From assembly GCF_018812025.1 (NCBI RefSeq), contig NC_063062.1, positions 36,101,228 through 36,165,227 on the forward strand: 64,000 nucleotides of DNA, given 5' to 3'. Each line of letters starts with the position of its first letter. Position 1 is the stretch's first letter. Made by a program: the position numbers and the translations under genes. The stretch is from Megalobrama amblycephala (taxonomy: Eukaryota > Chordata > Actinopteri > Cypriniformes > Xenocyprididae). Shown here piece after piece: positions 31,340-42,649 of the stretch. Below the pieces are notes generated by a model, which saw only the letters and a program-made list of their open reading frames with translations, was not told the DNA's origin and searched no databases.

Positions 31340-32960
31340 AAAGATGACATCCTACTTGTGTTTCTGGATGCGTCGTTCCTGTCCTCACTGACGGCCACGA
31401 TCACTGTTTCACATGTCTGGGCGCGTGTTGAAATGATGTTCGTGGGTGTTTCATGTTCTCATATGAGAACATGATCACGTCGACACGCCGGTCGTGACTC
31501 TTCTTTCTCCGGGAAGCTTGAGTCCCCTCTGTTGTTGGCCAGCTGCCGCTTGTGTGTAAAAGCACAGCAGCGGGTCTGCCCGACACTCTGGGAAGACCGT
31601 GGAGATCAGCGAGAGCCAACCTCTCGCTCCTTTGCGTGTCGTGTGCCGTCGAGCTGCCGGGCTGCAGCGCGGGTTGTCACGGCAACCCAGCGCTCGCTCG
31701 GCGCTCTAGATGCGCGGTTCCCTTGCATAATCTCCATTGTAGCGCCCTCTCTGGTGCACCAGAAGAGGTCTACTTTGCTGATATGGCTTGGGTGACATGA
31801 GGTTGAGGGGTTCCTTCGGGGAACCAACCCCCTAGGGCCCTTCCCTCTCTAGCGCATTGCAAGCTGTGCAGTTTCTGGATTGGATTGCTGGTCCTTCTCA
31901 TAGGGGAACCTAGCATTTCATTCAGAGCTCCAGCTGAGGGACAGATGTCGATTGCAGCATCGGAGAGAGTGCTGTTATGCTCTGGAAATGAGGGTGACGC
32001 TGCCCACTGTAATGGTGTGTGCTTATGCTGACTCAGATTCGGAGTTTACAGCCATGCTTTCCTGGGTCTTCCAGATGTGCATGGAAAACTTGGCAGTATG
32101 GGGGTATGTTGGTGCCATAAATATGGAATGCCAAAAGTGCCAAAATCTGCATAAGTTTTTCCTCTCTCACTACCCTCTTGGTTGGGGTGGCTGTACACAG
32201 ACCACACCCACCCTGCATGTGAGGTCAAGGCACTCTTTTTGCATGAGGGTAGTTCTGTGCTGGGGTTGAGCTGCGCTTGTTGACTAACCGTGATCAAAGT
32301 CACGGCGCAGGCCCTCAGCCAGACGATGTCCACCTCAGTGGTCCAGAAGTGCCCCCTGGCTTACCTTGTGAGGTGCGAGAGGTTGTCAAGCTAAATGCTT
32401 TCTCAATGCTCCCATCTTACGAGGTGGCCTTTTCGGTGACACTGTCGAGGACTGAGCCCAGCGGTTCTCCTCAGTTAGTAGCGGATCGGGGAGCTTCCCA
32501 TGACAAACCATTGAGTTCCTCTTGGGCCGCCCCTCGGTCTGCTCGTCGCCAAGGGTGTCGTCCCCTGCAAGAAACTCTGGCCCAGCAGGCTCTGCTGTGT
32601 CCATTGCGGGGAGATGACGCCTCCCGTCTCTGCAGCTGTTTAAGTGGTTGGAATCACCCCTGAGACGGGCGACCCAGAGATGGGTGGGGCTGCTCTTCCA
32701 CCCCTGGAGGAGGGCCGGGTGGTAAATCCTTTTATTGGGTTTGTTTCTGTTCCGCCACTGACCCAAGAGGCAGCGGTACCCAAAATTAAAAGAGCAGTTC
32801 CTCCATTTCCAGGTCTGAAGAGGGTTTGGAGAGCAGTGGGAGGAGAAAAACCTCACCACTCTCATCCCCCTCTTCTGTCGCCAGCGGACAGCAGCGAGCA
32901 GCGGGCAGCCAAAGCCTCGACTGCTCCCTCTGTCCATCCGTGGAACCAGGTAAGTGTTGC
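31340..32960 (+). pseudogene. DIRS 2 Gag remnant
   Basis: About 31354-31470 encodes TCVSGCVVPVLTDGHDHCF, then TCLGA and GVSCSH, the same Cys/His module as DIRS 1 Gag, before an in-frame TGA. The rest, to about 32960, is a patchwork of frames without clear similarity to the DIRS 1 Gag C-terminus. This part is either strongly decayed or from a different subfamily. The exact borders of Gag cannot be set. Confidence 0.5.
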
Positions 32961-33058
32961 CTAGCACACTGTGACGCCGCTTCGGGCCGCCTCACAAAGA
33001 GAGCCCCCCCGAGCCACGTCCCTGTGTTCCACCTCGCTGCCCCGCTGCGGGTACGCCG

Positions 33059-34216
33059 GTGGTCCCTTTGGTCCCGCTTGTACGGTCTCTGCAAACCTGG
33101 TTAGCGCTCCCCAGTCCGTCTCGCTGGCTCATTCGGACCATCAGGCTCGGCTATGCGATTCAGTTCGCCCGGCTTCCCCCCAAGTTCAGGGACGTCCTCT
33201 TCACTACAGTGAAAGATGTCGTTGCCCCTGTCTTGCGTGCGGAGATCGCAGTCCTACTGGTGGAGGACGCGATAGAGCCGGCCCCTCCAGCCGATATGAG
33301 GTCAGGGTTCTACAGTCCCTACTTCATTGTACCCAAAAAGAGCGGTGGGTTACGACCGATCTTGGACCTGCGAGTTTTGAATCGGAGCCTGTACAAGCTA
33401 CCGTTCAAAATGCTGATGCAGAAGCGCAATTTTGAGTGCATCCGTCCCCGAGATTGGTTTGCAGTGATTGACCTGAAGGACGCATACTTCCATGTCTCGT
33501 TTCTTCCGCGACACAGGCCATTCCTGCGCTTTGCGTTCGAAGGTCGAGCATATCAGTACAGAGTCCTACCCTTCGGGCTGGCCCTGTCTCCCTGCGTCTT
33601 TACGAAAGTCGTAGGGGGACCCCTTGTTCCCATGAGAGAACAGGGTGTTCGCATTCTCAAGTACCTCGACGACTGGCTCATTCTAGCACAGTCCCGGGGT
33701 TAGTTGTGCGAACACAAGGATTTGGTGCTCAGACACCTCAGCCAGTTGGGTCTTCAGGTCAACTGGGAAAAGAGCAAACTCTCTCCTGTGCAGAGGATCT
33801 CTTTTCTCGGTATGGAGCTGGATTCGGTCGAACAGATAGCACGCCTCACAGAGGAACGTGCTCAGTTGGTGGTGAACTGCCTGAATACGTTCAATGGCAG
33901 GACAGCGGTCCCACTGAAATTCTTTCAGAGGCTCCTGGGGCATATGGCGGCTGCGGCGGCAGTAACCCCGCTTGGTCTGCTTCATATGAGACTGCTTCAA
34001 CACTGGCTTCTCGGCCGAGTCCCGAGATGGGTGTGGCAACGCGGCACGTTCCGGGTGCTAATCACTCAGGAGTGCCGCCAAGCCTTCAGTCCGTGGTCGG
34101 ACCCTTTGTTTCTCCGGGCAGGAGTGCCCCTAGAACAAGTGTCCCGGCATGCTGTGGTATTCACAGATGCTCCTGCCACCGGCTGGGGTGCCACGTACAA
34201 CGGGCATGCAGTGTCA
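33059..34216 (+). pseudogene. DIRS 2 reverse transcriptase, one nonsense codon
   Basis: Largely intact RT: WLIRTIRLGYAIQFARLPP, SGFYSPYFIVPKKSGGLRPI, WFAVIDLKDAYFHVSFLP (first catalytic Asp region), YQYRVLPFGLALSP, and KYLDDWLILAQS with the YxDD box at 33662-33673. An in-frame TAG at 33701-33703 breaks it shortly after. The same frame then continues through LGLQVNWEKSKLSP to the start of RNase H (VVFTDAPATGWGATYNGHAV), where a 188-bp foreign segment interrupts. Confidence 0.85.
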
Positions 34217-34404
34217 GTGTGACCCTATGGGGATCCCATATGGTTGGTTCCACGGTTGCTCCTAAACGAAGCCCGTGTCTTTCCCTCTGGGAGAACAGAC
34301 CCTTCATCGGGTTGGAGTCACCCCAGCTCTTCCATATGTAGCACAGCCCTACAGGGTTAGTCCATATGTACTTCTCCACATAACTCCTTCGGGGAAGGAT
34401 GTGG
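34217..34404 (+). repeat. 188-bp copy of DIRS 2 3' non-coding DNA inside RNase H
   Basis: Near-identical, direct and equal in length to 36259-36446 ('gtgtgaccctatggggatcccatatggtt ... ggggaaggatgtgg'). It splits the RNase H domain between GATYNGHAV and VWTGPHLHWHINCLE, which are contiguous in DIRS 1. It introduces a stop and a frame change. Confidence 0.9.
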
Positions 34405-34973
34405 TTTGGACGGGACCCCATCTGCATTGGCACATCAATTGCCTCGAGTTGCTAGCAGTACGTCTTGCTCTGAGCCGCCTCAAAGGGCCGCTACGGGGCA
34501 AGCATGTAATGGTCCGTACGGACAACACTGCGACCGTTGCGTACATCAACCATCAAGGTGGTCTACGCTCCCGTCGCATGTCGCAACTCGCCCGCCATCT
34601 CCTCCTCTGGTGTCAGAAGCGTCTGAGGTCGCTTCATGCCATTCTTGTCCCTGGTGTGCTCAGCCATGTGGCCGACAAGCTATCACGAGCTGAGCTGCCA
34701 GGAGAGTGGTGACTCCACCCCCAGGTGGTCCAGCTGATCTGGAGAGAGTTTGGAGAGGCTCAGGTAGACCTGTTTGCCTCACCGGAAACCTCCCACTGCC
34801 AGTTGTTTTACCCCCTGTCCGAGGGAACACTCGGGACAGACGCGCTGGCACTCAGCTGCAAAGTCAGGGAGGACGAGGAGCAGGTCCTCTTAGTTGCGCC
34901 CTATTGGCCCGACCAGACCTGGTTCCCAGAACTTTCACTCCTTGCGACAGCCCTCCCTGGCCCATTCCTCTGA
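34405..34973 (+). pseudogene. DIRS 2 RNase H, C-terminal part
   Basis: Begins VWTGPHLHWHINCLELLAV (catalytic Glu), then VMVRTDNTATVAYINHQGG (Asp retained), HVADKLSRAELP (last Asp), and a TGA at 34710-34712. The same frame resumes with LHPQVVQLIWREFGEAQVD and ends in LVAPYWPDQTWFPELSLLA, the conserved tail also seen in DIRS 1. A further shift after about 34950 separates it from the recombinase region. Confidence 0.82.
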
Positions 34974-35006
34974 GGAAGGACCTTCTTCTCAGAGACGGGG
35001 CACTCT

Positions 35007-36091
35007 TTGGCACCCGCGTCCAGACCTCTGGAAACTCCATGTCTGGTCCCTGGACGGGACGCGGAGGTTCTAGGTGACTTACCCCCTGAGGTACTTAACA
35101 CCATCACTTCGGCACTTGCACTGTCTACGAGACGTGCTTACGCCTCGAAGTGGAACCTGTTCGTCGAGTGGTGCTCTTCTCGCCGAGAAGACCCCGAGGA
35201 TGCTCGATCGGAGTCGTGCTTTCCTTCTTGCAGCAAGGGTTGGAGCGTAGGCTGTCCCCCTCCACCCTCAAAGTCCATACTGCTGCTATCTCCGCTTACC
35301 ACGACCACATAGATGGCAAATCTGTTGGTCAGCATGACCTGGTCGTCAGGTTCCTTAGGGGGGCGAGACGGTTAAATCCTCCTCGTCCCCCCTCCATACC
35401 CTCTTGGGACCTCAATCTGGTGCTAAGAGGACTTCAGATTGCTCCCTTTGAGCCTTTGCAATCAGCAGACTTAAAGATTCTGTCTATGAAGACTTTGCTG
35501 CTGGTTGCATTGGCCTCCATCAAGAGGGTAGGGGACCTGCAGTCATTTTCGGTCGACGTATCGTGCCTGGAGTTCGGGCCGGCTGATAGCCATGTGGTAC
35601 TAAGACCCCGGCCTGGCTATGTGCCCAAGGTTCCTACCACTCCCTTCAGGGACCAGGTGGTGAGCCTGCAAGCGCTGCCCTCGGAGGAGGCAGACCCAGC
35701 CCTGGTTTTGCTCTGTCCAGTTCGCGCTTTGCGACAGTACATAGACAGAACCCAAAGCCTCAGGACCTCAGTCCAGCTCTTTGTCTGTTATGGAGGCCAG
35801 CAGAAGGGAAAGGCTGTCTCCAAGCAGAGGATGGCCCACTGGATAGTGGATGCCATCGCCCTGGCTTACCAAGCTCAGGGCGTGCCCTGCCCGCTCAGGT
35901 TGCATGCTCACTCCACGAGAGGTGTCGCATCCTCCTGGGCGCTGGCTCGTGGCGCCTCGCTGACAGACATTTGTAGAGCTGCGGGCTGGGCGACACCTAA
36001 CACGTTCGCTAGATACTATAGCCTTCGTGTCGAGCTGGTCTCCTCCCGTGTTCTCGCCACAGGTCAGAGGCACGGAGAGGCCCCGGCTTAG
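35007..36091 (+). pseudogene. DIRS 2 tyrosine recombinase, one frameshift near N-terminus
   Basis: The first frame gives VLGDLPPEVLNTITSALALS and KWNLFVEWCSSRREDPEDA; it shifts near 35200 into GVVLSFLQQGLERRLSPST. From there to the stop at 36089-36091 the catalytic domain is open: ASIKRVGDLQSF (Arg-I), HSTRGVASSWALARG (His at 35909-35911, Arg at 35918-35920) and NTFARYYSLRVE (tyrosines at 36014-36019). All R..HxxR..Y residues are visible, so only the one frameshift separates this from a full enzyme. Confidence 0.86.
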
Positions 36092-36665
36092 TGTCGGCTT
36101 GCTGCGCTACATGCGCTTCTTTTCTCCAGAGAGTCCCTACAAGGCAGACCCTGTCGAGTCCTCCGATATCCCTTCGGCAGCCGACGTGGCAGAGCGTCTG
36201 GCGCCAGGCCTATACTCCGTTGTATCCTTGAGAACCGGGTTTAGGCTGGGTTCCATATGTGTGACCCTACGGGGATCCCATATGGTTGGTTCCACGGTTG
36301 CTCCTAAACGAAGCCCGTGTCTTTCCCTCTGGGAGAACCTACCCTTCATCGGGTTGGAGTCACCCCAGCTCTTCCATATGTAGCACAGCCCTACAGGGTT
36401 AGTCCATATGTACTTCTCCACATAACTCCTTCGGGGAAGGATGTGGCTTCCGCAGCGTTCCTTTCCCAGCGAAAGGGTACGCTTTCCCAGCGTTATCCAA
36501 TAGTCTCACTGAATGGGTTTTGGGGAACAGCAGTGATCGACTCTCTCTGTGTTAGCCCTGTCCCACCATCCTCAGGCAAGGGGGTTCAGGTGGCTTACAA
36601 CAGAGCGCTGGAAGGGGGCAGCTCCTGTGGCGCTTTGTTAGGGATTCCTATTCGTCAGTCTGTCC
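36092..36665 (+). other. DIRS 2 3' non-coding region
   Basis: Carries the source of the 188-bp segment (36259-36446) and repeated CATATG sites (about 36254, 36281, 36374 and 36404). No conserved coding frame. Confidence 0.65.
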
Positions 36666-36755
36666 GACGTACGTCGAACGTGACCGACTGAATGGGAACG
36701 TCTCGGTTACAAAGGTAACCCTCGTTCCCTGAAGGAGGGAACGGAGACGTACGTC
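36666..36755. repeat. DIRS 2 internal complementary region
   Basis: Reads, left to right, the complement of a left end ('gacgtacgtcgaacgtgaccgactgaatggg-aac') and then of its own right end ('gtctcggttacaaaggtaaccctcgttccctgaaggaggg'). The second half mirrors 36930-36988. The first half matches the DIRS 1 left end (27780-27811), so the lost left ITR of DIRS 2 was of this type. Confidence 0.85.
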
Positions 36756-36988
36756 TCGTCGCCACAGTCGCTGTACCCCGCTGATGCTGCCGCCTATCCG
36801 GTTCGGCTCCTCAGCGAAAACCTGAAGATGCAACGCACCTGCTGCTCATTATATACCCGCGCTGCGAGGCGAGCAGCTGATGCATATGATTGCATGCCAA
36901 TGTGCATTGGCTCGTTTTAGTTACACTCGAAGTAGATTGGCCTCCGTTCCCTCCTTCAGGGAACGAGGGTTACCTTTGTAACCGAGAC
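36756..36988. repeat. DIRS 2 right terminal repeat
   Basis: Ends 'ccctccttcagggaacgagggttacctttgtaaccgagac'. Contains 'attatataccc' (TATA-like, about 36849) and 'ccaatgtgcattggctcgttttagtta', equivalent to the CCAAT block of DIRS 1. Confidence 0.8.
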
Positions 36989-37170
36989 GTTACGTCAGAA
37001 GACGTATTGTTGTTTTTCCTCCTTTTCCTTGTGTGTGGAGACGTGCGTGCGCGTGGCTCTCTCTCGCTCTCGCTCAGGTAGCTCCGCCTTGATTGAACAT
37101 AGGCGACACGGATTGGTGGACTTGACGGGAATGTTCCTTTGAAAAAAGTGCCGGGATGTGGATGTGGCAG
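36989..37170 (+). repeat. Partial LTR of the Gmr1-like element, duplicated
   Basis: Matches positions 2 to about 177 of the 5' LTR at 40318-40493 with few differences. Its left side is cut at GTT by the DIRS 2 end, and its right side is joined directly to the start of the right segmental copy ('gtggcag/aatagaaag'). Confidence 0.92.
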
Positions 37171-37916
37171 AATAGAAAGTTCAAAAGAACAGCATTTATC
37201 TGAAATACAAAGCTTCTGTAGCATTATACACTACCGTTCAAAAGCTTGGGGTCAGTAAGAATTTTTATTTTTATTTTTTTGAAAAGAAATTAAAGAAATG
37301 AATACTTTTATTCAGCAAGGATGCATTAAATCAATCAAAAGTGGCAGTAAAGACATTTATAATTTTACAAAAGATTGTACACAAATATTTTGTACAATTG
37401 TAAATATTAAATGTTTCTTGAGCAGCAGATCAGCATATTAGAATGATTTCTGAAGGATCATGTGACACTGAAGACTGGAGTAATGATGCTGAAAATTCAG
37501 CTTTGCCATCACAGGAATAAATTACTTTGTGAAATATATTCAAATAGAAAACAGTTTTTTTAAATTGTAATAATATTTCACAATATTACTGTTTTTTACT
37601 GTATTTTTAAATAAATAAATGTAGCCTTGGTGAGCAGACGAAACTTCTTTTAAAAACATTAAAAATCTTAGTGGTTCCAAACTTTTGGACTGTACTGTAT
37701 ATGTCAACATTTTTTCAAAACAGCTGAAAGTTAAAGTAAATTCGGAGGCTACTTGATGATACATGTAGTGACATAGAATAGAATAGAATAGATATAGAAT
37801 ATAATAGTCTACAATAAGACATTAAGGCGAAAAGGAAAACGTCAGACAAAATATAAGAAAAGTTTAGGCTACCTTTCGAAAACATCGCGACAGAGTTGAT
37901 GAGCAGTCATCAAAAA

Positions 37917-38159
37917 TCACGTTTCAAAATCCTTTAAGCTCTTCAGATATGACTGGCTGACACAGATGCATTTCACCAAACATGTCCGGCACGATTTGCA
38001 CACGGTTTCATGTCCCATAAGTACCAATTTTCTTCTTCTTTTAGAAGTCTGACCAGTTTCTATAATTTGCAGACATGTTGCTCCATTGTGTTTGATGTTG
38101 CTCTGATCTGTTCTGAGGTGGGTTGTGCAATTTAAGTCAACTATGCTTCCTTTCTTCAT
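37917..38159 (-). CDS. Unrecognised Cys-rich 80-codon frame (right copy)
   Basis: Counterpart of 28774-29016 with substitutions at residue 3 (Thr to Lys) and one near the C-terminus (Asn to Tyr). Same Cys cluster. Function unknown; may not be expressed. Confidence 0.2.
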   Translation of the reverse strand: MKKGSIVDLNCTTHLRTDQSNIKHNGATCLQIIETGQTSKRRRKLVLMGHETVCKSCRTCLVKCICVSQSYLKSLKDFET

Positions 38160-39332
38160 CTAACCTACATAAGAGTTTGCTGATTTGAACTTTAATTATT
38201 AAGTGTCTTAAGTTTTTTATGTTCTTAAGTTATGCATTTTTTATGCAAAAATAAATAGGCAACCTAGCTTATAGGCCTTCTTTATTTTTGCAGTCAAAAA
38301 TAAATTGAAACCATTTACTCGGGTCTTATGGTCTCTTAGAAACATGAGAAATATGATTTTTCACTGAAGACTTTGAATGTCATAAAATGTATGTAAAATG
38401 TCCTTTCTAGGCTTTCTTGGCTGTTACAGACATTTCATACCAAACTTTCCAGTTGAGCTGCAGTGCTAACACACCTTACACGGAAAGACAAACCACAGAA
38501 AGTAGTATGGGGGGATGGAGGGTGAGATGCTTTTATTTATGTATTTATATCGTCACCTGGTCTGTGTGACATACAGTCCTTACATAATTTACATCTATTA
38601 TTTCCACACTTGGACAATAAAACTGTTTATATTTCAAAAAGTTTAATTGTCCTTCATTCGTCATGTTTTGGTAAGATGGCATTAACTGGGGAATGAAGAC
38701 GCTATGGGGGATGTTCAGTTATAGGCGCACATATCAACGAACATCACAACACGCTTCATTTATCAGTTCAGTTTTCATTAAATAAGGACATGACACATTT
38801 GTTTTGTTACTAAGTTTGATGAATAAAGACAATTGCCTTTGTCATCTGCTCTGGCATAGATGCTGCCGTTCACTTCCTGGTTGGATCGGCAGTTTCCCAA
38901 GGGGGAGGGGCGCTTTCAAGGTTGCGCCCTCGCTGCAGACTGTAGCGCGGTGACGTCACGTATTTTGACGTTACGTATGTTACGTATTGCATGTCTTTAA
39001 AACGCATGCGCCATAACGTGGTGACAGCGCATGCATGTCCTATATGAGTTACGCGGTATTGTCACGTGTTTTGACGTCTTGTGTGACATTCCACGTCTTT
39101 AAAACACATGCGAAAACTTGACAAGTAAAAATGTTGAAAACGACAAAGAAATAATAAAAGAAAGAGCTTTATTGGCAAGTGTGCTTGCACACACAAGGAA
39201 TTTTTCTTGGTGCTGAAGCTTCTAGTGCACATATACAATACAAATACAACAAGAACATAGTAATAAAAAACTAGAATGTACATTTCCTGAAGAAAATGTG
39301 AATGGTGCTTGCAGTGGCAAAACTCAGCACTC

Positions 39333-39797
39333 GGTTGCTATGGTGTGTCTAGGCAATTGCTAAGGTGTTCTGGGTGGTTGCTAGGCGGTTGCTATGGTAA
39401 CCTGGGTGGTTGCTAGGCAGTTGCTAAGGTACTTGGGGTGGTTGCTAAGTTGTTGCTAGGTGGTTGCTAGTGTGTTCTGGGTGGTTGCTAGGCAGTTGCT
39501 ATGGTAACCTGGGTGGTTGCTAGGCAGTTGCTAAGGTACTTGGAGTGGTTGGTAAGGTACTTGGGGTGGTTGCTAAGGTGTTGCTAGGCAGTTGCTATGG
39601 TGTTCTGGGTGGTTGCTGGGTGGTTGCTATGGTAACCTGGTTGGTTGTTGGGGTGTTGCTAGGCAGTTTCTAAGGTACTTGAGGTGGTCACTAAGGTGTT
39701 GTTAGTCGGTAGCTAGGGTGTTCTGGGTGGTTGCTAGGCAGTTGCTATGATTACCTGAGTGGTTGCTATGATGTTACTAGGTGGTTGGTAGTTGTCA
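39333..39797. repeat. Minisatellite 'ggttgctaggc' (right copy)
   Basis: As in the left copy but about 60 bp longer at its 3' end ('gattacctgagtggttgctatgatgttactagg'). Confidence 0.85.
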
Positions 39798-39914
39798 AAG
39801 ATGGTTACTATGGAGGTATTATAGAGTTCTTAACATGTTCTTAGCCCACTTTAGCACTTAGCTAATCACTATTAGCATGTAGCTATTCACTGCTAGGATA
39901 TGTGTGAGTGAGAA

Positions 39915-40055
39915 AGTGGCTGTTTCTCAATTCCAAGAACGCAGAGAACGGACTTGCGTTCTCGTGGAGTCCGGTCTTGCCAGACGACCTTGAAAGAACG
40001 ATCTTGGAAGGACGCGAGGACAGAGAACGCATCATTTGAGAATTGAGATGTGCTG
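39915..40055. repeat. MITE-like repeat with 'gtttctcaatt' ends (right copy)
   Basis: Counterpart of 30770-30910, nearly identical. Confidence 0.5.
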
Positions 40056-40316
40056 CGATCTTGTTGCTCAACTGACCGTCCCAGCATATTATAAGTGGCT
40101 AATGCACAATAAATACAACATAACATCACAAACAATTGTCATAACCTGTTAAAAAATTCTTTCATATTATTATAGACATTGTTTTCATATAATTTTATAT
40201 CTTTTTATTTCACTGCATGTATTTATGAAAATGAGTAGCCTTTGGCTGTTATGCTTTGTCAATGTTAAGATTATTTTTTTATATGCCAAAAAAAATACTG
40301 CAGGCTTTATTCAGGT

Positions 40317-41057
40317 TGTTACGTCAGAAGACGTATTGTTGTTTTTCTTCCTTTTCCTTGTGTGTGGAGACGTGCGTGCGCGTGGCTCGCTCTCGCTCAG
40401 GTAGCTCCGCCTTGATTGAACGTAGGCGACACGGATTGGTGGACTTGACGGGAATGTTCCTTTGAAAAAAGCGCCGGGATGTGGACGTGGCAGAGGGGAG
40501 ATTGGTGTTGGTGTTGGCTACTAGTGTCATTGACATAGTTGACTTGTGGGATCTAGATCTGTACATTGTTTTAAGTTGTCACCAATTCTATTCATTTCTG
40601 TAAAGCATTTTTCATTTTGATTCTTGATTACATTGTTTTCATTTGGTTATAATTCTTTTTGGGTTTTTTTTCGTTTCTTTATTGTGGCAGTGTGTTGCCA
40701 TTCTTTGTAAATATTCTTGTTTTCTTTTATACTGAAGCGGTAGGGGTTGGGTGCCATTTTCTTTTGATACATTCTTTATCTCCTGTGTTGAATTAGCTAG
40801 GGAGCTAGGTAAGGACCACTGTATTTTTCTTTTCTTTTTTTTCAGGATTTAGTTAGGAATAATAGGGGTTTAGTTAGTGGCCGTTTTTGTTTATTGTTTT
40901 GGCCTGGCCCAGCCCTGAATAAATGCTTCATTTATTTTCTTGTCTGTTACGAAAACTAAACAGAAAAATAAAAAAAAGAGAAATTGTTGAAACTGATTTT
41001 TTGCAGGACCTTTTTTTTATTTATGGTGCTTCCCTGACCTAGACCAGGGACGTAACA
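40317..41057 (+). repeat. Gmr1-like 5' LTR (741 bp)
   Basis: Begins TGTTACGTC and ends GACGTAACA, perfect 9-bp inverted termini. 'gaataaatgc' near 40917-40926 is a plausible polyadenylation signal. The last 400 bp or so is repeated in the 3' LTR. Confidence 0.92.
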
Positions 41058-41061
41058 TAAT

Positions 41062-41073
41062 TGGGGGCTCGTC
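41062..41073 (+). promoter_or_regulatory. Primer-binding site, tRNA-Pro type
   Basis: TGGGGGCTCGTC starts four bases after the 5' LTR. It matches the first 12 bases of the known tRNA-Pro type primer site and then diverges. Confidence 0.7.
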
Positions 41074-41226
41074 TGCTGTTTACAAATAACAAACTGGATT
41101 ATCATTTGTTTGCGTTGAAAGGGAAATCATCCGCAACCCTTCTTGTGGCTGCATGTGGGGTAAGTCATTAAATTTTATTCTTTGTCCGACTGTTTTCTTT
41201 TGGTGTGGGAGAGAGTAAGTGGGGAT

Positions 41227-42640
41227 ATGGAATTTGATTTGACTGCGTTTACGCTAGCTCCAAGCACAGAACAGTTTGATCGCTGTAGGAAAGATGATCT
41301 CTTTAAAATTGCTGATTTCTTTAAAATAGAAGTTCCTCGCTATGCATCCAAGCAAGCGGTTAAAACGTTATTGTATAACGAATTGGTGCAGCAACAAATT
41401 TTACCTGAGGAGTCAGGGTTAGGAAATGTGCGGGAGGGAGCTGCTGCGCTGGCGGAGGCTGATGAGAAGCCCTCTCCTGTTTTGCTTTCTCCTGTACGCC
41501 CCAGCGACCCGTTTTTTGTACCTCAAAGTACCCCATTGGCAGCAGCAACGTCAGTCACCGATCCACTAATTACGTTAAAACTAAAAGAATTGGAGCTAAG
41601 AGTACAGATGGAAGAGAAAGACATTAAGAAGCTCCGGCTGAGAGAACTAGAGTTGGAAATGGAAAAGGATGCACGACTTCGTGGGGTTCGCGGTCGGCCT
41701 CAACCGACTGTAAGCTCACCGGGGGGTTCACCTGTTTTTCCCTCGTTCGCTCAGCTGCCTTCCGGCCCTGCGCCAGGTTCTCTTGGTCCCGCTCCAATTC
41801 CAGATGTGAATAGTTCTCCCTTATTTGATGTGAGTAAGCATATTAATTTGGTACCCCCTTTTCGAGAAGCTGAGGTCGATTCGTACTTCACGGCTTTTGA
41901 GCGTGTCGCTACTACATTGCAATGGCCTAAAGAGATGTGGGCTCTGCTATTGCAATGCAAGCTGGCTGGGAAAGCCCAAGAGGTATGTTCAGCATTACCG
42001 ATAGAGAAAAGTCTGGACTATGATGTGATCAAGGCAACTGTTCTGCGTGCTTACGAGTTAGTGCCAGAAGCCTATAGACAAAGATTTAGGTCCTTAAAGA
42101 AAACTGACAGACAAACATTTGTGGAGTTTGCAAGGGAAAAACAAACCCTTTTTGACAAATGGTGTATGGCAAGTAAGGTAAACACTGTTGAGGACTTGAG
42201 AGAATTAATTTTATTGGAGGATTTTAAAGGTTGTGCTCATGAAAACTTGGTGGTATATTTAAATGAGCAGAAAGTGACGTCTCTCTCAGCCGCCGCCGTA
42301 CTTGCTGATGAGTTCGTTTTGACCCATCAAACTGTTTTTTCTTCAGTGGGGAGGTTTGACAAAGTAGCTGTCCATGGTGCTGAAATGCAGGGGAGGGGAG
42401 AACGAGATGTTAATGCCAGGTATAGCCGAGGTGGTGGGGCGTATGGAGTGGGCCGATTTGCAAAAAGTTGACCTAGTGATGGGCGAGTCTGTTTCTACTG
42501 CCTGGATGGGGGTCATCTGATCGCTGATTGCGAAGCTTGGAAAAAGAAAAATCTGTCAAGCAAGCCTAAAACTGTAGGTTTTGTAAACTCTGTTTCACCC
42601 ATTTCTCCCTCGTCTGGTTATGAACCATTTATGTTACATG
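41227..42640 (+). pseudogene. Gmr1-like Gag with SCAN-like capsid and CCHC knuckle, one nonsense codon
   Basis: I take the ATG at 41227 (MEFDLTAFTLAPSTEQFD); the frame is open from 41182. The N-terminal 80 residues resemble the conserved start of fish Gmr1-like Gag. A coiled, charged stretch (LKELELRVQMEEKDIKKLRL) follows near residues 118-150. The capsid-like region has EAYRQRFRSLKKTDRQTFVE and EDLRELILLEDFKGCAHENL, which fits the SCAN-like fold; SCAN is known to derive from such Gags. The frame meets TGA at 42469-42471, and just beyond it in the same frame is the zinc knuckle CFYCLDGGHLIADC (CX2CX4HX4C). Near 42640 the frame shifts into protease. Confidence 0.85.
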
Positions 42641-42649
42641 GATGTGTAG

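Larger units (their letters stand above)
31146..36991 (+). mobile_element. DIRS-like retrotransposon 2, 5'-truncated, plus strand
   Basis: Order: gag remnant, RT, RNase H, tyrosine recombinase, 3' non-coding region, ICR and right ITR. The left ITR is missing; the element starts abruptly at the end of the left segmental copy. The right end '...ttgtaaccgagac' is followed by GTT (36989-36991) and then Gmr1-like LTR sequence, so the element had inserted at the GTT of that LTR. It is a related but distinct subfamily from DIRS 1: coding parts align well, while ITRs differ. Confidence 0.88.
37171..40291 (+). repeat. 3.1-kb segmental duplication, right copy
   Basis: Direct partner of 27963-31145. 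Bounded on the left by the partial LTR and on the right by 25 bp of spacer and the full 5' LTR of the Gmr1-like element. Contains the MITE (about 37229-37698), the CRE region (38951-38973) and the minisatellite. Confidence 0.92.

Noticed and set aside
34161..36421. Matching minus-strand frames at 34161-34433 and 36137-36421 as a duplicated gene
   Set aside because: The similarity is fully explained by the 188-bp DIRS 3' segment duplicated into RNase H.
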